Below, in pieces: positions 15,425 through 25,860 of a DNA stretch of 64,000 nt (position 1 is the first letter of the stretch; each line of letters starts with the position of its first letter). Source of the stretch: Scylla paramamosain. Taxonomy: Eukaryota > Arthropoda > Malacostraca > Decapoda > Portunidae. The notes under the pieces were generated by a model that did not search any database, was not told the origin of the DNA, and saw nothing but the letters and a program-made list of their open reading frames with translations. The stretch lies in assembly GCF_035594125.1 (NCBI RefSeq), contig NC_087181.1, positions 9,103,817 to 9,167,816 of the forward strand. Reading direction: 5' to 3'. The translations under genes were made by a program, and so were the position numbers.

Positions 15425-16155
15425 GCTGTTAGGCTAACAATCCTCTGTAGCTCTGTAATTTCCGAACACTTCAGTCCACAGCCACATGGACTGTTTATTG
15501 ACTCCAACTGGCGTGGTTTGTGCAGAGCGTGGTGTGTCTCCGCTTCCCTCTTCCTCTCCTTCATGCAGGTGACGTGCAGCCCACAGCCGCACGTAAGTTG
15601 ACGCCAGCTTCCGATGGACTTATCTGCGGTGACTGCTGGGGGTTCTGATCCTCATGCTTGGTGTGGTCTGCAGCTTCATTACTCTCCTTGTTCTGCGTGA
15701 CGCTGTGAGCCTCGGAATCCTGTGCGGTGTAAGTCTGGGTGTTCTGTGAGGCGTAGCTTTCCTCAGTCTCCTTCATAGCACTGGCGTGGACGCGGCCTCG
15801 TCATGGCGGCACCAGGGGCCGCTGCTGGGGGGCAGCAAACACTCCTCGGGGTCTGGCATGGGACCATATCCATGCATCTCCTGTACCAAAAGCTAAAAAG
15901 CCTGGCCATGTTGGTCTCATACTCTTGGGTGTGGAAGGTGGCCCGCGTGACTGGTCCGAGAGCCAGCTTGTGTCCTACTGGATACATGGGAGGTTGAGGA
16001 GGGGTGGGATCAGAGGAGACCTGAGCTACGGTGAGGAAGGCTTTCTCCACCTTCCAGCCTAGCTTCACCTCGAAGGGCATCTTGACCACCCTGGTGGCGA
16101 TACCGGTAACGAGGTCCCTTACTCGGCAGGGCTCGCGTCCGAAGACGGGCCCCGT
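15425..16155 (-). pseudogene. GC-rich coding-like island, product unknown
   Basis: Between two retrotransposon fragments lies a visibly GC-rich block with long minus-strand frames. From about 16150 to 15763 the frame is open without a stop and reads through 'VTGIATRVVKMPFEVKLGW', 'YPVGHKLALGPVTRATFH' and 'NMARLFSFWYRRCMDM' into a Pro/Ala/Cys-rich stretch. A second frame, 15776-15561, overlaps it and is hydrophilic (Ser/Gln/Asn/Glu-rich: 'KETEESYASQNTQTY'). The two probably join through a frameshift near 15770. I do not recognise the protein. No splice acceptor is evident at 16155, where a CR1 3' end begins. It may be a captured host exon, a retrocopy or part of an unrecognised element; the 15490 and 15590 segments also share an imperfect 30-bp direct repeat. 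Confidence 0.4.
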
Positions 16156-16159
16156 TAGA

Positions 16160-16450
16160 GTTTTTAGTTACTGTATTAGAATAGTATCATTTCTCTTTCA
16201 TCCTTTCCTATCACATCTTAGCCTTTCCTTCTCCCTATGCTCTCTTGTTTTCCTTCATTGAAACCTAGTGTTCTCCAGCCTCTAACTCTTAGAATCTCTA
16301 GTGGTAGTGGTAGAATAGGCACACAGACAGCCTCGTTAGGCCCAGTAGGGCTGTTGCTGTCTGTTCTTTCCTTTGTATTCCTTTGTATTCCTCCTCCTCC
16401 TCCTCCTCCTCCTCCTCCTCCTCCTCCTCCTCCTCCTCCTCCTCCTCCTC

Positions 16451-16486
<36 letters not shown>

Positions 16487-16500
16487 TTTTTTCCTCCTCC
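16160..16500 (+). mobile_element. 3' end of an E-family (CR1-like) element
   Basis: 'AGAATAGTATCATTTCTCTT', 'GTAGAATAGGCACACAGACA' and 'TTTGTATTCCTTTGTATTCC' align with the 3' end of element E at 21100-21300. Only a 3' UTR of about 230 bp is present. The terminal (TCC)n has expanded at 16388-16452 and continues as (TAC)n to 16487. Confidence 0.65.
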
Positions 16501-16540
16501 TTCTCCTCCTCCTCCTCCTCACCTTCCTTCTCCTCCTTAC
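16388..16540. repeat. (TCC)n-(TAC)n trinucleotide array
   Basis: CCT units, then TAC units, then a second CCT-rich block at 16495-16540. This is an expanded tail of the preceding retrotransposon 3' end. Confidence 0.93.
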
Positions 16541-17040
16541 TGGTAGACCTACTCAGTCGTCACTGGTAGACCTATCATGTGTTAACGCGTGTGTCTGTAC
16601 TCTCTGACCAGCATCGCATCAGTACAGATATCAGAACAATCCAGATCAGTCATAAGTAGTTTATTTACATTATTTTCAATATCTCTTATTTTGCATCACT
16701 TTGCATAGTTACTTAGAACACAATTGCACACACGTTCACACCCACTGTGACACATTCCCTTATCACTAATATTCCTTGGTTGTCTGTAAGTTACATATTT
16801 GTTTTCGTCATTCGTGTGACCTGAGTAGTGATTTATTTTTGTGTAACTCAATAGGTGACCTTTTTGACCTAACACGGCCTAACTTGTCTGTTGTTAAATC
16901 GTTTCAAATTTCCACTGAATATCATTAAGCCCATAATTGCTTTTGACTTGACTCGACCTCACCTGCCTGCCCCTCTGGAATTCGTAAAGTCTGTAATTAC
17001 TTTTACCTGTATCACCCGTCATTTACTTCTAATGGGTAAT
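16541..17040. other. Unassigned DNA (possible element E 5' region)
   Basis: No motif. It lies directly upstream of the E ORF1 start and may contain the element's 5' UTR, but no boundary is visible. Confidence 0.35.
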
Positions 17041-17227
17041 TTTTAATTCTGTCAGGAATTCATAATGCCTTCAGCACTTAGAGCTTGGGAGTCGTGTCCG
17101 GGGGGATTCGCGAAACAGTACTACGACATCGGAAAAGATACCTGTAGGCTGTGCGTAATGAAGGCTCATATAAAGAAACTCGAAAACAACGTTCAGACGC
17201 TTCAGCCTTTTATTTCAGAAAAATACA

Positions 17228-17440
17228 TCAGACTCGGCCTCCTCGTCCGCCTACGCCTCCTCTCCCTCCCCTTTCTCCCCTTCCTCCCTCCTTCTCTACT
17301 CCCGCTTCTCTCTCTCTCCCTCCTCCTTCCACTCCCCTTCTATCAACTCCTCTATCTTCACTTCTCCCTCCTTGACTCCCTCCTCCTCCTATTCCTTCCT
17401 CCCCTCCTCCTCCTCTTCCTCCTCCTCCTCCTCCTCCGCA
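17228..17440. repeat. CT-rich low-complexity tract
   Basis: CCT/TCC-rich polypyrimidine sequence that interrupts ORF1 of element E. Proline/leucine-rich frames through it are artefacts. Confidence 0.85.
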
Positions 17441-17750
17441 CGTAGAATTAAGCGTCAACTCCCTCTTACGACGTCCAATCGCTTCGATATTCTGTTCGAA
17501 TTAAGTAATGAAAATGGTGGACACGAGAATTATCGGTGACTCGATTGTTTGCGAACAGCTAACAGAGTTTTGCTCTCATGCTTTCCTGTTTCCCCGGAGG
17601 GACCCTGGACGACATAACTGGCGCTTTCAGTGAGGTTACAAAAGACGCGAGCCAAAATACCTTCTCCCTCATTCACGTGGGAACAAACGATTTGTAGAAG
17701 ACAAAGTTTGACGGTCTTCTCGAAAATTACCGACAGATTAATAGGAAATA

Positions 17751-17862
<112 letters not shown>

Positions 17863-18139
17863 TGTATCCTTCCCAGAATTGACATAGTTAAAACATTTTA
17901 TAAGGCGTTCAGGACGAATTCGAGGCTCATCAATCTATGCAGAGAGGAACAACTTCTATGACCAGAGAACTTTGTTCAGAAAGAAAGGATTACGCTTGAA
18001 TTCTGTAAGGTCAGCAAGACTTGGACGCCTCTTTCACGATGCGGTGAATGACTACAAATAAAAAAAAAAAAAAAAAAAAACTGATGTCAACAAGAACATC
18101 CAACGATAGCGTAGTAATTAATGATGAAAGTGTCCCATC

Positions 18140-18925
18140 TGTTCGCGAGTCTTTAATATCAATGGACGTAGTTTGAAAAATAAATTTCAGGATTTAGAAG
18201 AGATCGTGTACAATTGTACATGGAGGAACATGATGTCATCGGAATCCTGGATTAATATATCAAGCAGAGATTTCTTAACTGAATTTGCACTTCCAGGATA
18301 CACTCTGTTCAGCTGCGACAGACAGTGCAGAAAAGGCAGGATGCTCCTCTACGTTAAGTTTGGTCTTCACCCCATCCAAAAATTCACAGCAAAAATAGAT
18401 AACATAAGTGCCGCCTACACTAAACTCAATTTAAAATCACATATATTTATAACTGGCACTGTTTATTGACCGCCAAGTCAGACTCAAATTATAGATAACT
18501 AACTTTATGAGCAAATAGCAGAAATTTGTAACTAAAATGAGTCAATTATTGTGGGAGAATTTAACTTACCAGCCCACAGATGGGGCAATCCTTTGAATTC
18601 ACATTCAGGTTACGACTTGTATAGTAATCTACAGGAAAGTAGTCTACACCAACTTGTAATGCATCCAACAAGAGGTGAAAATATGTTAGATCTTGTATTA
18701 ACAACAAATGAAAACATCGTTCGTAATATAGAAGTCGGACTGGTATTCAGCACCAGTGACCACCGAGTGATTACGTTCAATATGTATATAAATAAATCTA
18801 CAGTAAATGAAAGTAGAGAAAAGATACCCGACTACTGTAGGACAAATTTTAACAAATTAAGAATCATTCTGGCCAACTGTGACTGGAATGTATGTAATGT
18901 GGGAGACATTCACTTCAAACCTTAA
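18140..18925 (+). pseudogene. APE-type endonuclease of element E
   Basis: This nuclease would nick target DNA to prime reverse transcription. 'FNINGRSLKNKF' (asparagine block), 'ESWIN' (catalytic Glu block) and 'RKGRMLLYVK' lie at 18150-18350. A frame change leads to 18551-18925 with 'GEFN' (expected GDFN, so the aspartate is replaced by glutamate) at residues 2-5, and 'TSDH' with D70/H71. It ends in 'REKIPDYCRTNFNKLR', the usual linker before the RT. Stops at about 18469 and 18537 break it. Confidence 0.8.
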
Positions 18926-19379
18926 CAAAGCTTTTGTAAAACTTATTCCACTGAAAAATAGGTGAAAAATCGTGAACAATAAACCCAAATGGTGAAACAA
19001 AAACATCAAAAACAGCATCTCAGTCTAAAAACGCGCATATCTTAAATACAAACAGACCTAAAGTAACGATGACAAAACAGAACATGATCCATTGCGATGT
19101 CATTGTAAAAAACTTAAGAGAGACAATAAGAAAACTTTGAACTTCATATTGCTAATTCATGTAAAACAAATCCCAAGGAATTCTTCAGCTACATTAGAAA
19201 GAAAAATATATTAACCTCTATAATTGAGCCTCTTGTCTTGAAAAATAGCAAATACACTGATAATGAAATCCAAATGGCTGATAATCTAAACGCAATCATA
19301 TTCACTGAAGAGAAAAATTCTGAATATGTACCCCACATACAAACCCCAAATAACAAAGCATTTTCAACACATGGACTTT

Positions 19380-20150
19380 CCAGGAAAACGAAATTTTAGA
19401 TGCAGTTAGTAAAATTAAAATAAACAAAACACCCGGACCGGATAAAATTTTCTCACGAATATTGAAGGAGGCTAAAAACGAGCTTGCAAAGCCTCATACA
19501 TATTATACAAGTCGTGAAAAAGTTCAATAAATTCGCTGAACATGATCGTTTATATCTAAATCCATGTTGAGTGTCTATAGTATTCAACAAATCATTAAAC
19601 ATTCGGCAAGTTCCAGACGAATTGAAACTAGCTAATATTACAACTATCTTTAAAAAGCTGATAAATTTCATCCTCATAATTACCGTCCCATAAGCCTCAC
19701 ATCTGTAGCGGGTAAACTTATGGAATCAATAATAAGGGATAAAAGAGTAGATGTTCTGGAAAGTAATCATATCATAAAGGACACTCAACATGAATTTAGA
19801 TATAAACGAAAATGTTCTACGAATTTACTGGACTTTTTCACGACGTGTATAATATGTATGAGGCTTTGCAAGCTCGTTTTTAGCATCTTCAATATTCGTG
19901 GGAAAATTTTATCCGGTCCTGTCAAAATTCGCGGATGATACTAAAATTGCTTACAAGGCTGACTCACCAAACCAACGTAAAATTTTGCAAAACGACAGAC
20001 ACTCTCATAGAATGGTCTGAAAAGTGGCTTATGAATTTTAATCTTGATAAATGCCACGTATTACATATTGGAAATAGTAATCCGCAGGATAATCATAAAA
20101 TGGGTAACACCTTCATCAAAAGTGTGGATGCAGAAAATAAATAAATAAAT
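19380..20150 (+). pseudogene. Rearranged reverse transcriptase of element E
   Basis: RT landmarks are present but out of order. 'KTPGPDKI' is near 19430, 'VPDELKLANITTIFKK' near 19610-19655, 'YRPISLTSVAGKLMES' near 19680-19725, 'TQHEFRYKRKCSTNLLDFF' near 19780-19840, and the catalytic FADD at 19928-19939 with 'DTLIEWSEKWLMNFN' after it. The segment between 'FFTTC' and FADD, which should hold the 'DFSKAF' and 'PQGSVLGP' motifs, is missing. It has been replaced by an inverted copy of the RT start. The 19456-19575 stretch carries the reciprocal inverted copy. Confidence 0.8.
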
Positions 20151-20159
20151 AAATAAATC

Positions 20160-20762
20160 TGGGAGTTTTAGTGTCATCAGATTTTAACTTAAACCAAGCA
20201 AACACTGCACTGAAGTCGTTGAAACTGCCAATAAATTAATAGCCTTCACAAGAAGATTTTTCACTTTCAAATCAGAGAAAATCATGTTGGCCTTGTACAA
20301 CTCACTCGTAGGTCCTCATCTTGAATACAATGTACAGTGTTGGTCACAATACTACAAAAAAGGATATTGAGAAAATACAATGTAGAGTAATAAAAATTAT
20401 CCCAAAGCTTCGTAATAAACCCTACGAGGAACGCCTTAAAGAAGTAAATTCTCCCTATCCAAATGCAGACTTAAAAGGGACCTGATATTTCTTTACAAAA
20501 AAATTTAAGGGTTTCGAAGATATGAAACCTGAACTCATCCTAACATTCAGCCAATTTAATGTCACAAGAAACAATGCCTTTAAAATAATAGGCAAGCGAT
20601 TTCAAACAAATGAAGCCAAGTAGTTCTTCTTCAATCGTGTCATAAATATCTGGAATTGCCTTCCATCAAGCGTCGTTAATTCAGGTACTGTTGATTCATT
20701 TAAAACCCGTCTTGACAAGTTTCTAGTAACTAATCCTCGGTTGTCACTGTTCATGTCCGAAT
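20160..20762 (+). pseudogene. CR1 C-terminal domain of element E
   Basis: Conserved tail motifs occur in changing frames: 'LALYNSLVGPHLEYNVQCWS' near 20290, 'NKPYEERLKEV' near 20410 and 'IWNCLPSSVVNSGTVDSFKT' near 20650-20710, with a stop at about 20762. An (AAAT)n run at 20130-20157 separates it from the RT core. Confidence 0.78.
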
Positions 20763-21310
20763 AACGAACACGTTCACTCCGTACTATTTCTCATCTGATG
20801 GGGGGTATATTTTACTCAGGAAAAGAAACAATTGTTATGTAATTAAGACTAAAGATTAAAGAGACCTTAGTGATGGCTTGTTCCTCGGCAACTTACTGCT
20901 GACCCCGTCACAGTAATGGTAAAATGAATCGAGTCCTTGCAGATCAACTCACCCATCACTATAGCCATCTAGTTAAAAGCACCTCAGTGATTAACTTTTT
21001 TAAAGAAGAAGCGCTTCATCAGATGACACAAATCTTAGGATTGTATGTAGATTGTATGTAGTAGCCCTCTTACTTTTCTCTCAAATTCCATGTTTTTCTA
21101 TATATGGTATCATTTCCCTTTATCGGCCAGCTTCGGCTAGAGAGATGGGGGGGGAGGGGGAGAGGAGCTTTCTCCTGTTACTATCCTGTATCTCTAACTA
21201 ATAGTTAGAGTAGAATAGTTACCCAAACAGCTTAGTGAGGACCTCAGGGTCTCTGACTGTTTGGACTTCTTTTGTATTCCTTTGTGTTCCTCCTCTACTT
21301 CCTCTTCTAT

Positions 21311-21375
21311 GCGGATAGTATTTTCACTGCGGATGCTCCACAGAGGCTGATATCCGATACATTTCTAGTGTGTAT
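21311..21375. repeat. GCGGAT-motif dispersed repeat, fragment
   Basis: ATGCGGATAGTATTTTCACT, CTGCGGATGCTCC and GCTGATATCCGATACA, with a nearby TAGTGTGTATGTG, match the repeat near 9.26-9.43 kb. Confidence 0.5.
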
Positions 21376-22121
21376 GTGACAATTAGGTTCAGACCAATTT
21401 AATTCTTACTAGTCATTTATTTCCTGACATAAAGTGAAGCCTCCTTAAAAATAAATATATTCGTCATAACCTAAAAATTGCAGGTCGATCAATCTATCGT
21501 TTGACACAAAACTCCAATATAAATCCTGTAAAAAGCTTTAGGTAGACGCAGGATTAGCGATGATCCCGGAAGTATATCCTCTTACTTTTTTTTTTTTTTT
21601 CAGTTACACGCTTAGCACGCACGTATGGGGTAAACCGTCAGGGGACACATATCAACACGAAGACCAATAAAAAAGATGACAGAATCCTTCGTGAAATAAC
21701 CCTGGACTCTTAGTCCCCGTGGCTGCGTTGTTTTAGTTAAAGGCATCATGTTCAGTTTTAAAATAAGTATTAATTACATACGTGTACACTAACATATAAA
21801 TGGAAAGTGAAATACAAATATTTGGTTAGGTTTTATTTAAAGAAGATACAAAAAAGTTTGAACACAATGCATAAACAGTTAACCACAACATTATAAATGT
21901 CACGTATCCATACATGTCCAGCGCGTAATAACTTACAAAAAAAAAAAAAATAAATAAATAAATAAAATAAATAAATAAATAAATAAATATCCTGTGATAA
22001 AGTAAACTGGATGCCAAATATCGTCAACCACAAATGATTTAGCACAGGAATGTATATAGCCTTGCTGAGCCTAGCGGTGCCCGGGAGAACAGACGACACG
22101 GCACACAAAAACTCCTATATA
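21376..22121. other. Unassigned AT-rich DNA
   Basis: Poly(T) at 21584-21600 and an A-run with (AAAT)n at 21937-21990. Nothing else assignable. Confidence 0.5.
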
Positions 22122-22250
22122 AAAATAGCAATGTGGTCTGCCCACAGTCTTTTCTCTCTACAGTCTTTCCATTTCTAACTATACACCTTCCTCTGTCCTA
22201 ACTCTTCTTCATTCACCTTCTTTCTCTAATTAAAGTAAAAAAAAAGGTGC
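22122..22250 (+). repeat. Short A-flanked dispersed repeat, copy 1
   Basis: 'AAATAGCAATGTGGTC' opens a pyrimidine-rich stretch that ends 'TAATTAAAGTAAAAAAAAA'. A related 125-bp unit occurs at 57515-57650, with the same opening and a 'TTAATAAAAAAA' ending. It looks like a small non-autonomous retroposon. Confidence 0.5.
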
Positions 22251-22315
22251 CCGGGAGCAGCGGCAGGTAGACCGGGCACGCAGCACCCCCACACATGATC
22301 ACCGGTGTCGTGTTC

Positions 22316-22659
22316 GTAGTTGTCCACTCTTTATTTACAAACGTAAACCGCACTGCTGTGAACACTTTATAGGGTCTATTTAATTTCTATAGTTGGCTGA
22401 TCATTTAACCATGTCTTCAGCCATGCTGCTGTTGACAGCAGCGGAGAAATATGTTTATCAGCACGCACGCCTTTGTTTGTAAGCATTGGGTTCTGAGCAT
22501 GTTCAGTTCGCCAGCGGACAGCCGCGTACAAGAGGAACACAACATGCTGTTATCAATATGGCTGAAGACTTGATTAAAATATTAACCAAATATAGGGATG
22601 AAATAAACCCTAAAAAAGTGTTCACAGCCGTCAAACTTACGTTTTGTAGCGGACAGCTA
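22316..22659. mobile_element. Foldback/MITE-like element with arms of about 105 bp
   Basis: The left arm 22316-22424 and the right arm 22557-22659 are imperfect reverse complements: ACGTAAACCGCACTGCTGTG against the complement of the 22610-22645 segment, and 'AAGTCTTCAGCCAT' against 'ATGTCTTCAGCCAT'. A 130-bp loop separates them and itself contains the small palindrome CTGCTGTTGACAGCAG at 22428. The arms are diverged, so it is not recent. Confidence 0.65.
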
Positions 22660-23581
22660 TGAACTTGACACCACACTGTCTTTGTCCCGGCCACTTGCCA
22701 GTTTTGTGAATTACTTTTCCAGACGGCAGCGTGTCGGAACAAGAATTGGCGCCCTTATGACGATTCCTCTTCTTAGTTATTACAACACAAATGTTCTTTT
22801 TCCCCGGTGCTTTTTGTCTATTGCGTATAATATTTATTTCCGCGAACCGAAATATTCACAAACCGATTTTTTTTTTTTTACATTGAAGTTAATGTTAATT
22901 CATTTAATCCGTTCCAGCCTCAGAAACTTCACTTTTTTTTTCTTTTTCGTTTCTTTCAATATTTTTTTTATTTATTTTTATTCATTTTCTTAATCTATTT
23001 ATTTATTTTTTTTATTTATTTATTTTTATTTTTTTGACAAAGAATATAAAAAGAAGTTACAGAGACTAGACGCTGGCAAGTCACCTTGATAAGGAGCTGT
23101 AATAACGGACGACAAAGTGAAAGCACGTGGGATCATGAGTAGCGCAACAATCCCTACTTTACACAGACTCGTCTGCTCCAATATTTCCTTCCAACCAACG
23201 CATTCTTGATACAAGGCGAGATTTCGTGTCTTTTCCTCTCGAATTTTTGCAATCATCCTATAAGTGAAAGTAAAGAAGTGGCAGAAGGCATGCGATTTAC
23301 TGAAGGTGGGAAGGGGTAGGAGCATCCAGGTTTAACCCTCTCAAACAGCTGGAAAGGCGCCTGACCTTGAAATCAGTGACGAGATAGCCCGGATGCCTAA
23401 GATATTTGCCAGTGTATGATAATCCCCCGCAAGTTACAATAGGGTGATGAATGAGAGCATTTGTCTAAGTGACTAGAGGGCATCAGTCTTGTGGTGTCAT
23501 GCGTTCTCACAAAGAAACACCGTGCAAAAATTGTTCTAAAACTCTGTTTGTGAACCGATTTGTTCGTGAACCCTGAGGTTC

Positions 23582-23583
<2 letters not shown>
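22660..23583. other. Unassigned DNA with T-rich tracts
   Basis: T-rich and (TTTA) sequence at 22865-23035. The rest shows no motif-bearing frame. Confidence 0.5.
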
Positions 23584-23643
<60 letters not shown>

Positions 23644-23781
23644 CACACACATGTATCGACATTTTCTTTTTTCTTTAGTGGTCGCACTGTGGATTAGATA
23701 CAGATAGTGATTTGTCGAGTTTCATTGATTTGAAAGAGGAAGGCGCCGCTAATAATTTTTCGATGTTATGAGGAATGCACA

Positions 23782-23849
<68 letters not shown>
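23584..23849. repeat. (TA)n and (CA)n microsatellites
   Basis: (TA)n at 23584-23639 and (CA)n at 23787-23849, the latter directly before element F. Confidence 0.96.
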
Positions 23850-23850
<1 letters not shown>

Positions 23851-23869
23851 CACACACATAAGGCAATAA

Positions 23870-24843
23870 GTCTGGGTCTCCCTCCTAACCTGGTAGCGTG
23901 GCTAGCCGACCTCCTCACAGGGAGGCGTCAGGCGGTTCGCTATCAGAGATTTGTCTCTAATTTACAACAGCTGACATGTGGAATCCCCCAGGGGACCAAG
24001 ATGGGTCCACTATGCTTCCTCCTTCTCATTAACGATCCCCTTAATGACACCCCCCCCCATCGCTGGAAGTATGTGGACGACTGCACCGTGGGCGTCTCAG
24101 TTTCCAACAAGAACCCGGAGTACTCGTCACTGCAAGCAATTCTGGAGCGACTGTAGACGTGGAACGAGGAGAGCAGGATGACCATCAACCACAGCAAAAC
24201 TGTGGTGATGCATTTCTTAACCTCCTCTGCATCAGTGCCCCCTCCCCAGCTCACAGTAGGCCCTCACCCCCTTCAGGTGGTCCGATGTGCCAAGCTTCTC
24301 GGAGTCACGGTAGACGACCAGCTGACCTGGAAGCAGCATGTCGCCAGCACCGTAAGATCCGTAACCTACAGGCTGTACATGCTGTGCAGACTCAGGTCGC
24401 TGGGGACGCCGACAGACGAGTTAAGGGGGTGTACCTCACCTTCATCCTCCCCAAACTCATGTATGCCTCCCCAGCATCCTTGGCCCTGCCTACACCACCT
24501 ATGATGAAGCCCTGACCACCCTGAGTCTGTCCAGACTATCCATCAGGCACCTAGAGGCTCTGGAGAAGTTTGGAAGGGAACTGCTGCATCATCCACGTCT
24601 CAGACACATGCTGCCGCCTGACGCGCCTCGCCCGGTCCGTGCCACCAGACACCACAACAAGATAACGCCCCTAAAGGCGCCGCGCACAGACCGGTACAGA
24701 CTCAGCGCGTTTCCCACCATGGTGCGAGCCATCAATCAGTGGTATTTCCCTTCTAGATTAGACTTAGCTTTAGGATAAATGTTAAGTATTTCCCCACTCC
24801 CTCTGTACATTTTCAGTTTGTTAACTGCCTGAAGAATAAACCG

Positions 24844-24845
<2 letters not shown>
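23870..24845 (+). mobile_element. Non-LTR retrotransposon F (YVDD type), 5'-truncated
   Basis: This family is distinct from J, D and E. The reverse transcriptase fragment reads 'WLADLLTGRRQAVRYQ', 'CGIPQGTKMGPLCFLLLIND', then 'RWKYVDDCTVGV' with the catalytic YVDD at 24070-24081. It continues as 'TINHSKTVVMHF', 'LLGVTVDDQLTWKQHV' and 'VYLTFILPKLMYASPA'. A TAG near 24154 and frame changes near 24180 and 24420 break it. The 3' UTR ends AGAATAAACCG and passes into (TTA)n. GC-rich codon use contrasts with the AT-rich flanks. Confidence 0.85.
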
Positions 24846-24894
<49 letters not shown>

Positions 24895-24925
24895 GCATAC
24901 ACACACACACACACACACATACACA
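24846..24925. repeat. (TTA)n tail and (CA)n
   Basis: (TTA)n at 24846-24894 forms the 3' tail of element F; (CA)n follows at 24899-24925. Confidence 0.95.
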
Positions 24926-25629
24926 CTTAGGATGATGTGTGCATTCGCACCATTATAAACGCGGCTGTGAATTTCGATGCTCCTTTTGGGATGAGAAGCG
25001 GTAGCTCTCCGCTCGTTTTCGACCAATCCTGTACAAAGAAAGATCAGTGCACACGGAACTGGTTGCAAGACCTGGTTGCCTGTGTTCCATAATTCATGTA
25101 AAAAAAAAAAAATGATATTATGTATAGCGCACAAAGAATGCGCGCTGCCGTTCAGCAGAGGGATATTAAATTATTTCAGTTTCCTGTCAATATTATTACA
25201 AGTACAGATTATGTGTGATTTCCGCTAAGTACTATGTCCAGTTTTATCCATTCATCTGTTTGTACAGCATAGGGATAATTATGTGTGAAGTGTTTCGCAC
25301 CACTGTACTGACACACACTGTGTTGCAGTTATTGTGGTTGTGACTTAAGGCTATTCAGCTCAAGAGATGAGCAAGCAATATATTTCACTAGAGTGAAAAG
25401 GAAGGAACTGCTTAAGTACTAAACGCTTCATATACTCCATAATCATAATGTATTCATTGCGCTTGTGTTACCACCTCAAGGACACATCATGTTGTGTTTT
25501 GAACTAATTCAAGACAAGTCATTGTATCTACGACCAACGACTATAGATGGATATCTTTTTCATTCATTATAAGATTTCTTCATATGTTGCACCATGTAGA
25601 GAAGGAGATTACTTCAAGTGTTATCTATA
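24926..25629. other. Unassigned DNA
   Basis: No feature recognised apart from a 12-bp A-run near 25100. Confidence 0.5.

Positions 25630-25860
<231 letters not shown>

Noticed and set aside
23943..24254. Minus-strand 103-codon frame
   Set aside because: Antisense shadow of the element F reverse transcriptase.
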